DNA of 17,480 nt. Origin: Desulfobulbaceae bacterium (lineage in GTDB: Bacteria > Desulfobacterota > Desulfobulbia > Desulfobulbales > Desulfurivibrionaceae). Below are positions 1-7,105 of the stretch, one piece after another. The notes under the pieces were generated by a model, which had not been told where the DNA came from, ran no database searches, and saw nothing but the letters and a program-made list of their open reading frames with translations. The stretch is from the NCBI GenBank assembly GCA_003557565.1, contig PWOG01000178.1:1-17480 (forward strand), in the 5' to 3' direction. The number at the start of each line of letters is the position of its first letter. Position 1 is the stretch's first letter. A program made the translations under genes and the position numbers.

Positions 1-54
1 AAATGGTTAGCGCTGACCCTTTATCGCCGCCCCTTTTTGTGATAAAAGGTAAGC

Positions 55-82
55 TTGCGTATTTTTTAAGACTTCTTATAAT
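55..82 (+). promoter_or_regulatory. Candidate sigma-70 promoter of the dsbA-like/phoH/ybeY-pdxJ operon
   Basis: A TTGCGT hexamer at 55-60 and a perfect TATAAT at 77-82 are separated by 16 bp. Transcription would start near 89 and give a leader of about 85 nt before the ATG at 176. The positions are read directly; activity is inferred. A small dyad (CCTTTT/AAAAGG, 32-49) lies just upstream. No coding region is evident in bases 1-175. Confidence 0.6.
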
Positions 83-175
83 GCTGGGCCGGCTGGCGCC
101 GTGACCTGTCGAACGGCGACAGCTTCAATGGTAAAAACAGCCATCCAAACAATCCTCAATCATAAGGGTAACATT

Positions 176-1030
176 ATGTTTTCTCGCTGCTTTGCCGTTT
201 TATTCGGGCTCATTGTGATTATCGCCGGTGGCCCGGCCCTGGCCGGAGGAGTACACTGGGAACTGGAAAAAACCATCACCCCGCCGGAAAAACCCCTGGA
301 TGTGTCTTCCTCGGTCGATGGCAGCCGCATTTACGTGCTCACCGACGGCGGCCAGGTTCGGATCTACGACCAGGCAGGTGAACTCACCGGCACCATCCCC
401 GTCGATCCCGACATGGATCGGATCAGCGCCGTGGGTATGCAAAGCGCCGGGCTTGCCGAAAAGATCATCCTCTCCGGCTTTAGCAGCGGCAAGGTCCAGG
501 AACTGGCCCTGCAGTTTGCCGTATCCATCGACACCGAAGGCTCGCCCTTTTTGGGCCGGGCCGACGCCCCGGTGGAGATTGTCGAGTTCAGCGATTTTCA
601 GTGCCCTTATTGCGCCCGGGTAAAACCCATGACCGAGGAGATCCTGCGGCAATACCCCGATCAGGTCAAGGTGGTTTTCAAGAATTTCCCCCTGTCTTCC
701 CACGAACATGCCAAACCTGCGGCCCTGGCGGCGATGGCGGCCCAGAACCAGGGCAAGTTCTGGGAGTTTCACGACGAGCTGTTTGCCGCCCAGCGGGAAT
801 TGAGCCGGGATAAGATCATGGCCATCGCCCGGGATCTGGACCTGGATATGAACCAATTTCAGCGGGATATCAGGAGCCGTGAACTGTCCCGCCGCCTGCA
901 AAAGGACATGCAGGACGGCCAGCAGGCCGGTGTTCGGGGCACCCCCACCATCTTTGTCAACGGCATGCTGCTGGAACAGCGTAGCCCCGAGAACCTGCAG
1001 AAAATGGTTGAAGAAGCCTTAGAGAAATGA
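176..1030 (+). CDS. Secreted DsbA-like thioredoxin-fold protein with an extra N-terminal segment
   Basis: The protein has 284 residues. Residues 1-23 look like a signal peptide with a hydrophobic core and an ALA cleavage site, so it should act in the periplasm. Residues about 25-120 contain a short stretch resembling a single beta-propeller blade (SxDGSRIYVLTDGGQVRIYD). From about 125 onward it is a DsbA/Thioredoxin_4 domain with a CPYC redox motif at residues 143-146 and the cis-proline loop GTPT near 257. Family knowledge suggests a thiol-disulfide oxidoreductase or isomerase; the substrate is unknown. The ATG at 176 is chosen because it follows a TAAGGG Shine-Dalgarno-like site and begins the signal peptide. 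A GTG start at 101 would bury the signal peptide. Its stop overlaps the phoH start (ATGA), so the two are translationally coupled. Confidence 0.85.
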   Translation: MFSRCFAVLFGLIVIIAGGPALAGGVHWELEKTITPPEKPLDVSSSVDGSRIYVLTDGGQVRIYDQAGELTGTIPVDPDMDRISAVGMQSAGLAEKIILSGFSSGKVQELALQFAVSIDTEGSPFLGRADAPVEIVEFSDFQCPYCARVKPMTEEILRQYPDQVKVVFKNFPLSSHEHAKPAALAAMAAQNQGKFWEFHDELFAAQRELSRDKIMAIARDLDLDMNQFQRDIRSRELSRRLQKDMQDGQQAGVRGTPTIFVNGMLLEQRSPENLQKMVEEALEK

Positions 1031-2040
1031 AGGCGACAGCCACCGAAGAACTGAGCTTCAACGACAATGCCCTGGCGGGGCAGCTCTACGGCGAGCTAAA
1101 CCGCAACCTGGCAATCATTGAAGAGACCACCGGCGTTGAGCTCCAGGTCCGGGGAGGCCTTGTCACCCTCAAGGGCAACGAGTCCGAAGTGGCGCTGGCG
1201 GCCTCGGCTCTGCGCAAACTCTACGAGCTGATCCGCTCCGGCTATCCGGTTTATCCCCGGGATGTCGCCTACGCTTTACGGGTCCTGGAGGCCTCGCCCA
1301 GGGCGGATTTGAAAGATATCTTCCTGGACCAGGTTTATATTACCGCCGAACAGAAGGTAATCTCTCCCAAAAGTATTAACCAGAAAACCTACATCGATGC
1401 CATTCGCCAGCATGATGTGGTTTTTGCCATCGGCCCGGCGGGTACCGGCAAAACCTACCTGGCCGTGGCCATGGCGGTGGCGGCCTATACCAACCGCCGG
1501 ATCAAATCGATTATCCTGGCCCGGCCGGCGGTGGAGGCCGGAGAGCGGTTGGGCTTTCTGCCCGGCGACCTGGCGGAAAAGGTCAACCCTTACCTGCGCC
1601 CCCTCCATGATGCCTTGAACGATCTGCTGGGGCCCGGCAAGGTCGCCCAGCTGCTTGAAGAAGGAGTAATTGAGATCGCACCCCTGGCTTTCATGCGGGG
1701 TCGAACCCTCAATGACGCCTTTGTCATCCTTGACGAGGCCCAGAACAGTACCTCCGAGCAAATGAAAATGTTTCTTACCCGCCTGGGGTTCAACTCCCAG
1801 GCGGTGATCACCGGCGATATTACCCAGGTTGACCTGCCGACGGAAAAGAAGTCCGGCCTGATTGAAGCCCGCCGGATTCTTGACCGGGTGAAGGGAATCG
1901 CCTTCTGTGACTTCAGCGACAGTGACGTGGTCCGCCACCCCCTGGTCCAGAAGATTATCCGGGCGTACCAGCAAACCGAGGAACGGCAGCGGAAAGCGGC
2001 AGACGGAAAACCCACCCGCAAAAAGCAAAGCGATACCTGA
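1027..2040 (+). CDS. phoH: PhoH family ATPase (PhoH-like protein)
   Basis: The protein has 337 residues, a normal length for the PhoH/YbeZ family. An N-terminal KH-like RNA-binding region (about 15-80) precedes the P-loop ATPase domain. Walker A is GPAGTGKT at residues 136-143 and Walker B is VILDEAQN at about 233-240, followed by the family's TGDITQVDLP stretch. YbeZ proteins are RNA-linked ATPases/helicases that work with the endoribonuclease YbeY, and ybeY follows immediately here (stop TGA at 2038-2040, next ATG at 2042). It overlaps the upstream dsbA-like gene by 4 nt, so all are probably on one mRNA. The basic tail (TRKKQSDT) is unremarkable. Confidence 0.95.
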   Translation: MKATATEELSFNDNALAGQLYGELNRNLAIIEETTGVELQVRGGLVTLKGNESEVALAASALRKLYELIRSGYPVYPRDVAYALRVLEASPRADLKDIFLDQVYITAEQKVISPKSINQKTYIDAIRQHDVVFAIGPAGTGKTYLAVAMAVAAYTNRRIKSIILARPAVEAGERLGFLPGDLAEKVNPYLRPLHDALNDLLGPGKVAQLLEEGVIEIAPLAFMRGRTLNDAFVILDEAQNSTSEQMKMFLTRLGFNSQAVITGDITQVDLPTEKKSGLIEARRILDRVKGIAFCDFSDSDVVRHPLVQKIIRAYQQTEERQRKAADGKPTRKKQSDT

Positions 2041-2041
2041 T

Positions 2042-3226
2042 ATGCCGGTCTTACTCAAACATGTTGGGGGACGGATCGGCTCCGCTGAACTTGACCGGCT
2101 GCAGCGCCGGGCCGCCACCCTGCTGCGGCTCACCGGCCAGCACCGGGCCGAATTGAGCCTGCTGCTGGTGGATGACCGGCGGATGCGGGAACTGAACCAC
2201 CACTACCGGGGGCGGGACCGGACCACCAATGTGCTGGCGTTTGCCATGCGGGAAGCCGAAGATCTGCCATCGGGAGACCAGGCCGACCTGCTGGGGGACG
2301 TGGTCCTGAGCCTGGACACCGCCTTAAGCGAGGCCCAAAGCGAGGGCATCAGCCGGGAACAAAGACTGACCTGGCTGCTGATCCATGGCCTGCTCCACCT
2401 GCTGGGCTACGACCATGAAAAAAGCGACGATGAAGCCCGGGAAATGGCCCGGGCGGAAACAAAGCTGCACTCACAACTCAATGCCGAGGAAAGGAACAGA
2501 AAAATGCCCCATCTTGCGGTAAATGTTGATCATGTAGCGACCCTGCGCCAGGCCCGGGGCATCGCCGAGCCGGATCCCGTACTGGCCGCCGGGATCTGTG
2601 AATTGGCCGGGGCGGCGGGAATCGTGGTCCACCTGCGGGAGGACCGCCGCCATATTCAGGACCGCGATGTTCTGCTGCTCAGGCAAACGGTCAAGAGCAA
2701 ACTCAACCTGGAAATGGCCGCCGCCCCCGAGATTATCGATTTCGCCCTTGAGCTCAAGCCGGACATGGTCACACTGGTGCCGGAAAAACGCCAGGAGCTG
2801 ACCACCGAGGGTGGGCTGGACATCTTGGGCCAGCAGCAGAACCTGACCCGGGTGATCGCCACCATGAACGACGCCGGGATCCCGGTGAGCCTGTTTGTCG
2901 ATCCCGACCAGGCGCAGATCGAAGCGGCAGCGGACAGCGGCGCCACCTTCGTGGAAATCCACACCGGACGGTACTGCGACGCGACCTCGGAAGAGCAGCG
3001 GGAGCAGGAGTTTGCCCTGGTGGCCCGGGCGGCGGAAGAGGCCCTGGCCGCCGGCCTGCGGGTCAACGCCGGCCACGGCTTGGACTATCTTACCACCGCC
3101 CGGGTGGCGGCGCTGGGGACCATCGAGGAGTTAAGCATCGGCCATGCCATCATGGCCCGGGCCATCATGGTCGGCCTGGAAAAGGCGGTCCGGGAAATGG
3201 CCCAGATCGTGCAGCAGGCCTCATAA
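2042..3226 (+). CDS. ybeY-pdxJ: YbeY endoribonuclease and PdxJ pyridoxine 5'-phosphate synthase in one continuous reading frame
   Basis: A 394-codon frame with no stop joins two complete proteins. Residues 1 to about 150 are YbeY, the rRNA-maturation metalloenzyme, with the zinc motif HGLLHLLGYDH (His115, His119, His125). Residues 155-394 are a full-length (240-residue) PdxJ, which condenses 1-deoxyxylulose 5-phosphate with 3-amino-2-oxopropyl phosphate to form pyridoxine 5'-phosphate. PdxJ motifs include NVDHVATLRQAR, HLREDRRHI, TLVPEKRQELTTEGG, EIHTGRY and ELSIGHA. The joining segment is short and charged (KLHSQLNAEERNRK). The ATG at 2504, preceded by GAGGA/AAGG at 2486-2494, could also start PdxJ independently, so the cell may make a fusion, free PdxJ, or both. 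A frameshift or lost stop from sequencing error cannot be excluded. An in-frame ATG at 1907 is rejected because it lies inside phoH. Confidence 0.85.
   Translation: MPVLLKHVGGRIGSAELDRLQRRAATLLRLTGQHRAELSLLLVDDRRMRELNHHYRGRDRTTNVLAFAMREAEDLPSGDQADLLGDVVLSLDTALSEAQSEGISREQRLTWLLIHGLLHLLGYDHEKSDDEAREMARAETKLHSQLNAEERNRKMPHLAVNVDHVATLRQARGIAEPDPVLAAGICELAGAAGIVVHLREDRRHIQDRDVLLLRQTVKSKLNLEMAAAPEIIDFALELKPDMVTLVPEKRQELTTEGGLDILGQQQNLTRVIATMNDAGIPVSLFVDPDQAQIEAAADSGATFVEIHTGRYCDATSEEQREQEFALVARAAEEALAAGLRVNAGHGLDYLTTARVAALGTIEELSIGHAIMARAIMVGLEKAVREMAQIVQQAS
2486..2506 (+). promoter_or_regulatory. Possible internal ribosome binding site and ATG for free PdxJ
   Basis: GAGGA at 2486-2490 and AAGG at 2491-2494 lie 13 and 9 nt before ATG 2504, where canonical PdxJ homology (MPHLAVNVDHV) begins. 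This would let ribosomes start PdxJ separately inside the ybeY-pdxJ frame. The site is visible; its use is inferred. Confidence 0.5.
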
Positions 3227-3253
3227 GCCCGGCCAGCTCCAGCCCGCCGCCGC

Positions 3254-3889
3254 TTACCGGCTGTCGGCCCGGCCGACCGCGGCCACGGCCCGGTGGATGA
3301 GATCGGGATCTTTAAGACCAGGAGCCTTCTCCAGGCCGGAGTTGAAATCAACCGCAAAGGGGTGCACACTGGCAATGGCCTCCCCGACATTGTCGGGATT
3401 GAGGCCGCCGGCCAGGACCACCGGCGCGGGTGGAGCCAGCCGGGCCACCAACCGCCAGTCAAAACTCTGACCGGTACCGCCGGCCACTCCCGGCTGAAAA
3501 GTATCAAGCAGGAAGGCACTGACACAACCGCGATAAGGACTGAGATCGGCGGCCACGCTGTGCTCCCCCACCCGGATCGCCTTCATGACCCGCAGGGGCA
3601 TGGCCCGGCAGAACTCCGGATCTTCGTCACCGTGGAGCTGGATCATGGTCAGGCCGCAATACTGGGCGATATCCCGGATCACCCCGGCCTCTTCGTTGAC
3701 GAAAACCCCCACCGCGTCAACAAACGGTGGCAGCTCGGCAATTATTTCCCGGGCCCGCTCGGGCTGAACCTGCCGCGAACTGGCGGCGGCAAAAATAAAC
3801 CCCAGGGCGTCAACGCCCGCCGCCGCCGCCTCCCGGGCCCGCACCGGCTCGCTCATCCCGCAGATCTTGATCCGTGTTCTTCCCTCCAT
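3254..3889 (-). CDS. trpF: Phosphoribosylanthranilate isomerase
   Basis: The protein has 211 residues, a normal length for monofunctional TrpF. It carries the KICG motif with the catalytic base Cys10, the general-acid Asp129 in FLLDTF, and phosphate-binding segments VVLAGGLNPDNV and a DFNSGLE variant of the usual D-SSG-E motif. It isomerises phosphoribosylanthranilate to CdRP, the third step of tryptophan synthesis. The ATG at 3889 has GGAGG about 11 nt upstream. It is the last trp gene here and ends only 27 bp from the convergent pdxJ stop, with no evident terminator between. It is separated from trpC by 362 bp full of repeats rather than being tightly coupled. No trpB or trpA follows, so tryptophan synthase must be encoded elsewhere if the pathway is complete. 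Confidence 0.93.
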   Translation of the reverse strand: MEGRTRIKICGMSEPVRAREAAAAGVDALGFIFAAASSRQVQPERAREIIAELPPFVDAVGVFVNEEAGVIRDIAQYCGLTMIQLHGDEDPEFCRAMPLRVMKAIRVGEHSVAADLSPYRGCVSAFLLDTFQPGVAGGTGQSFDWRLVARLAPPAPVVLAGGLNPDNVGEAIASVHPFAVDFNSGLEKAPGLKDPDLIHRAVAAVGRADSR

Positions 3890-3923
3890 ACTCCGTCATG
3901 CCTCCATGATGCCAAACTTAACA

Positions 3924-4025
3924 GTAAGCGATCATTTACATTTGCCCCGAGCAATCGTCCACCAGGGCCAACAAAGTAATCGTTCACCAAGGCCAACAAC
4001 TGTAAGTGATCACGGGGGCGAAATG
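3924..4025 (+). repeat. Degenerate ~26-bp tandem array with a GTAAnCGnTCA core
   Basis: Starts of similar units are visible at 3924 (GTAAGCGATCA), 3951 (GCAATCGTCCA), 3976 (GTAATCGTTCA), 4002 (GTAAGTGATCA) and then 4026 (GTAAGCGGTCA), which is the edge of the palindrome. Spacing is 27, 25, 26 and 24 bp. Units two and three also share CACCARGGCCAACAA. The array therefore looks like repeated copies of the palindrome edge sequence. Confidence 0.65.
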
Positions 4026-4135
4026 GTAAGCGGTCACAGGGTGCCGCAGGTTGTGGTGATCGGGGCGGCGAAGCGTACATAAGTACGTGAGCCGGCCTGA
4101 TCGCCGCAAGATGCGGTGGCCTGTGATCGCTTACC
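4025..4135 (+). repeat. Palindromic repeat element P1 (111 bp)
   Basis: The ends are GGTAAGCG and CGCTTACC and the arms pair imperfectly along the full length. The centre is a hairpin tip CGTAC-ATAA-GTACG (4074-4087). It shares most of both arms with the elements at 6287-6397 (inverted) and 12705-12815, including GTGCCGCAGG on the left and GTACGTGAGCCGGCC on the right. A leader GTAAGTGATCACGGGGGC (from 4002) precedes it, as in the other copies. It lies antisense to trpC and trpF. Confidence 0.85.
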
Positions 4136-4158
4136 AACAACTTGTTGATTAACGGGCT

Positions 4159-4255
4159 GTAACCCCAACAGGCGGGCCGCAGATGAGGTCTTGCAGCCAG
4201 GCGCCGCGTACACAGAACCCTGGCTGGTCTGAATGCGGTGCAACTGTTCGGTTAC
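4159..4255 (+). repeat. Palindromic repeat element P2 (degenerate, ~97 bp), ending in the trpC stop codon
   Basis: It begins GTAACCCC and ends GTTCGGTTAC. Blocks GGCCGCAG, GCAGCCAGGCGC, GCGTACACAG and TGCGGTGCAA line up with the reverse complement of the element at 9261-9371. The flanking linker CTTGTTGATTAACGGGCT also matches the flank of that element. It appears to have lost about a dozen bases near the tip on the right arm. The terminal GTTAC (4251-4255) supplies the TAA stop of trpC on the minus strand. Confidence 0.7.
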
Positions 4256-5025
4256 AGCGCCGCCAGACCGCGGAGGGCCAATAATTCCCGGGCGGGATCC
4301 TCGGCCCGCATCAGGGTCTCTCCCACCAGGGCGGCGGCAATCCCGTGCTCGGCCAGGGCGCTGATATCCCGATAATCGCGAATCCCCGATTCGCTGACCA
4401 GGGGAATTTCATCGGGAATCAGCCGGCGCAGCCGGAAGGTGGTGTTCAGGTCCATGGAAAAATCCCGCAAATCACGATTGTTAACCCCGATCAAGCGAGC
4501 CCCGGCAGTCAGAGCCTTGTCGGCCTCGGCTTCATCGTGAATCTCCACCAAAACATCCAGACCCAGTAATTCGGCCTGCAGCCGCAAATCCTCAAGCAGT
4601 GAGGTATCCAGGATGGCGGCAATCAGCAGCACGGCATCGGCGCCAAAAAGAGCCGCCTCATCCACCTGGAGGGGATCAATAATAAAATCCTTGCGCAGCA
4701 CCGGCAATTCCACCAGCTTGCGGACTTCGGTGATATAAGCGAGGCTGCCCTGGAAAAAATCGACATCGGTGAGAACGGAAAGAGCGGCGGCACCGCCCTG
4801 TTGATAGGCGACGGCAATGGCCCTGGGGTCAAAATCGGCCCTGATGACTCCTTTGGAGGGAGAGGCTTTTTTCAACTCGGCAATAATGGAAACGTCATCA
4901 TCGCCGGTCAAGGCGGCCATGAATCCCCGGGGAGGGGGCGGCTGCTCGGCGGGGCCAGCCGGCCCCCGGCGTTTAAGGGCCGACACCTCCTCTTTTTTCC
5001 GGGCTACAATACGATCAAGAATCAT
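4252..5025 (-). CDS. trpC: Indole-3-glycerol-phosphate synthase
   Basis: The protein has 257 residues, typical for monofunctional TrpC. It has the AELKKASPSKG loop (Glu50, Lys52), the catalytic-acid region LRKDFIID (Lys112), VLVEIHDEAE, GVNNRDL and SESGI. It closes CdRP to indole-3-glycerol phosphate, the step after TrpF. The ATG at 5025 is preceded by AAGG at about 8 nt. The stop codon falls in the terminal bases of palindrome P2, so the last residues (LRGLAAL) directly abut the repeat. trpD lies 176 bp upstream across a second repeat family. Confidence 0.95.
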   Translation of the reverse strand: MILDRIVARKKEEVSALKRRGPAGPAEQPPPPRGFMAALTGDDDVSIIAELKKASPSKGVIRADFDPRAIAVAYQQGGAAALSVLTDVDFFQGSLAYITEVRKLVELPVLRKDFIIDPLQVDEAALFGADAVLLIAAILDTSLLEDLRLQAELLGLDVLVEIHDEAEADKALTAGARLIGVNNRDLRDFSMDLNTTFRLRRLIPDEIPLVSESGIRDYRDISALAEHGIAAALVGETLMRAEDPARELLALRGLAAL

Positions 5026-5052
5026 CAGACTGCCTTATATTGATTGTTACAG

Positions 5053-5199
5053 GGGGTCAAATCTTTATCCTTGCCACCTGGCCTCACCGGCTCTCTACAG
5101 GGTCAAATCTTTATCCTTGACACCTGTCCCCACCGAACGGAAAGGTGTCAAGGGTAAAGATTTGACCCCAGATGGTGAAGATTTGACCCCAGATGGTGA
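5053..5199. repeat. GGGTCAAATCTTTA-type repeat cluster with a 26-bp-arm hairpin and a 21-bp tandem duplication
   Basis: Two plus-oriented copies (5053-5079 and 5100-5125) read GGGTCAAATCTTTATCCTTG followed by a CACCT end. One inverted copy (5143-5169) pairs with the second across a 17-nt loop, with a single mismatch over 26 bp. Then a 21-bp unit containing AGATTTGACCCC is exactly duplicated at 5158-5178 and 5179-5199. The cluster fills the trpD-trpC gap up to the trpD stop. Similar GGTCAAATCTTTA motifs are, from memory, common in Proteobacterial REP-like repeats; that link is not tested here. Confidence 0.8.
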
Positions 5200-5201
5200 T
5201 T

Positions 5202-6251
5202 TCAGGCAGTTTGTGGCTTCTCCCGGCAAAAATCAACCAGGGCATCAAGCCGTGCCAGGGCCGCACCGCCGGCAATCAGTTCCCGGGCCAGTTCCACCCC
5301 GGCGGCCAGGTCGGGGCAACGGCCGGCGACGGTAAAGGCGGCGGCTGCGTTGAGCAGCACCATGTCATGGCGGGGGCCCTGCTGGCCGGCCAGAACCGCC
5401 CGCAGTTGGGCGGCGGCCTCGGCCGCCGTCTTGCCGCCGCTGATCTCGACCAGATCGGCCCGTGCCAGGCCAAAATCCTCCGGCGCCACGATAAAGCTGC
5501 CGACCTCACCGTCATGGTACTCGGCCACCCTGGTGGGCCCGGTGACCGTAATCTCGTCCACGTTGCCCTCACCGCAGACCACCATGGCCCGTCGACTGCC
5601 CAACCGACCCAGAACCAGGGCCATGGTTTCCACCAAAGAAGGGTCATAAACCCCCATCACCTGAACGTTGGCCCCGGCGGGGTTGGTCAGGGGACCCAGA
5701 ATGTTGAAGATGGTGCGAATACTGATTTCCCGGCGGGGCCCGATGGCGTATTTCATTGCCCCGTGCAGGGCCGGAGCGAACATGAAGCCGATCCCCACCT
5801 CCCGGATGGCTGCGGCGATTCTTTCCGGGGACAATTGCAGATCAACCCCCAGATGTTCCAGGACATCGGCACTGCCGCAGGCACTGGTGATCGAACGGTT
5901 GCCGTGCTTGGCCACCGGCAGTCCGGCAGCGGCCACGACAAAGGCAGTGGTGGTGGAAACATTGAAGGTGCCGGAGGAATCACCGCCGGTGCCGCAGGTA
6001 TCCACCAGGACCTGGCCGGCCTCCAGTTCGGCGGGGCTGAAAGGGTTAATGGCGGTGGCCTTTTCCCGCATCACCCGGGCGGCGCCGGTGATTTCGGCCA
6101 CCGTTTCCCCCTTTAAGCGCAGAGCGGTGATAAAAGCGCCGATCTGGGCATCGGTGGCCTCGCCGCCCATGATCTCCTGCATCACCGAAACCATCTCCGC
6201 CTCGTCGAGATCGCTGCCGGCCACTACCCTGGCAATCGCTTCCTTGATCAT
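5202..6251 (-). CDS. trpD: Anthranilate phosphoribosyltransferase
   Basis: The protein has 349 residues, the usual length. It carries the PRPP-binding CGTGGD motif (GTGGD at 87-91), NVST, the KHGNRS motif at 115-120 and the NILGPLTNPA stretch. It transfers phosphoribose from PRPP to anthranilate. The ATG at 6251 (MIKEAIARVV) is chosen because AGGTGATG precedes it as a ribosome binding site and homology starts there. A longer frame to 6335 would be translated from palindrome P3 and is rejected. It is not fused to trpG, unlike in enteric bacteria. Both its ends border repeats. Confidence 0.95.
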   Translation of the reverse strand: MIKEAIARVVAGSDLDEAEMVSVMQEIMGGEATDAQIGAFITALRLKGETVAEITGAARVMREKATAINPFSPAELEAGQVLVDTCGTGGDSSGTFNVSTTTAFVVAAAGLPVAKHGNRSITSACGSADVLEHLGVDLQLSPERIAAAIREVGIGFMFAPALHGAMKYAIGPRREISIRTIFNILGPLTNPAGANVQVMGVYDPSLVETMALVLGRLGSRRAMVVCGEGNVDEITVTGPTRVAEYHDGEVGSFIVAPEDFGLARADLVEISGGKTAAEAAAQLRAVLAGQQGPRHDMVLLNAAAAFTVAGRCPDLAAGVELARELIAGGAALARLDALVDFCREKPQTA

Positions 6252-6286
6252 AGTTTCATCACCTATCAAAACTGAAATAAATGTAA

Positions 6287-6397
6287 CGTAAGCGATCACA
6301 GGGCACCGCATCTTGCGGCGATCGGGCCGGCTCACGTACTGATGTACGCTTCGCCGTCCCGCTCACCACAACCTGCGGCACCCTGTGACCGCTTACC
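6287..6397 (-). repeat. Palindromic repeat element P3 (~111 bp)
   Basis: This is the inverted counterpart of P1. GTAAGCG begins at 6288 and CGCTTAC ends at 6396, with tip CGTAC-TGAT-GTACG (6335-6348). Its reverse complement matches P1 and P5 over nearly all positions by eye, including the leader motif (reverse complement of GCCCCTGTGATCAGTTAC, 6402-6419). It lies just upstream of trpD and is sense-oriented with the trp transcript. Confidence 0.85.
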
Positions 6398-6518
6398 CGA
6401 TGCCCCTGTGATCAGTTACAATGTAACCAGGCACCCAAATAAATGTGATCCAGCCGGGCCGCCACTGCAAAAATATTCACTTAACAGACCGTTTATGCGG
6501 CCATAGCGGGCTCCACGG

Positions 6519-7105
6519 TCAAGGTCGTAAAAACGACGGATAGTTGGGATCGATAAAATTTTTCAAAAGATCAACCCCGGCAGGGGTCATGATCGATTCG
6601 GGATGGAACTGCACTCCTTCCACAACCAGCTCGCGATGGCGCAGGCCCATCAACTCGCCGCGATCGGAACGGGCGGTGATTTCCAGACAGGCGGGCAGAC
6701 TTTCCTCTTCCACCACCAGGGAATGGTAGCGCATGGCCTCGAAGGGGTCCGGCAGGCCGCGAAAAACCCCCCGGCCGTCGTGGCTGATCATACTGGTTTT
6801 GCCGTGCATCAGGCGGGAGGTCCGCACTACCCTGCCGCCGAAGGCCTCGCCGACGGCCTGGTGCCCGAGGCAGACCCCCAGGATGGGGATCCTGCCGCTG
6901 AAATGCCGGATCATTTCCACCGAGATCCCGGCCTGGGCCGGAGTGCAGGGCCCGGGAGAGATCAGCAGACGATCGGGTCGGCTGGCCTCGATGGTGGCGA
7001 TATCCACCTCATCATTGCGGTGGATGACCAGCTCCGCCCCCATCCCCCCCAAGGTCTGGACGATGTTATAGGTAAAGGAATCGTAATTGTCGATAACCAC
7101 AATCA

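Larger units (their letters stand above)
3890..4251. other. Repeat-filled trpC-trpF intergenic region
   Basis: This 362-bp gap holds no convincing gene. Reading along the plus strand it contains a short trpF leader, a degenerate ~26-bp tandem array (about 3924-4025), a 111-bp palindrome (4025-4135), a linker of about 23 bp containing CTTGTTGATTAACGGGCT, and a second, degenerate palindrome (4159-4255) that reaches into the trpC stop codon. Open frames across it are short and their sequence comes from the repeats. Confidence 0.85.

Noticed and set aside
200..901. Antisense 233-residue open frame opposite the dsbA-like gene
   Set aside because: A shadow frame in GC-rich DNA; the plus strand carries clear signal peptide and CPYC-domain homology.
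1276..2133. Antisense 285-residue open frame opposite phoH
   Set aside because: No recognisable domain; phoH on the other strand has complete Walker motifs.
3293..3979. Plus-strand 228-residue frame opposite trpF
   Set aside because: Composition is a mirror of trpF, with no family features; trpF has all catalytic motifs.
3924..4135. CRISPR array
   Set aside because: The ~26-bp units are degenerate and contiguous with no unique spacers between identical repeats, and there are no cas genes.
6252..6335. 28-residue N-terminal extension of TrpD
   Set aside because: It is translated from palindrome P3; a good ribosome binding site and family homology start at 6251.
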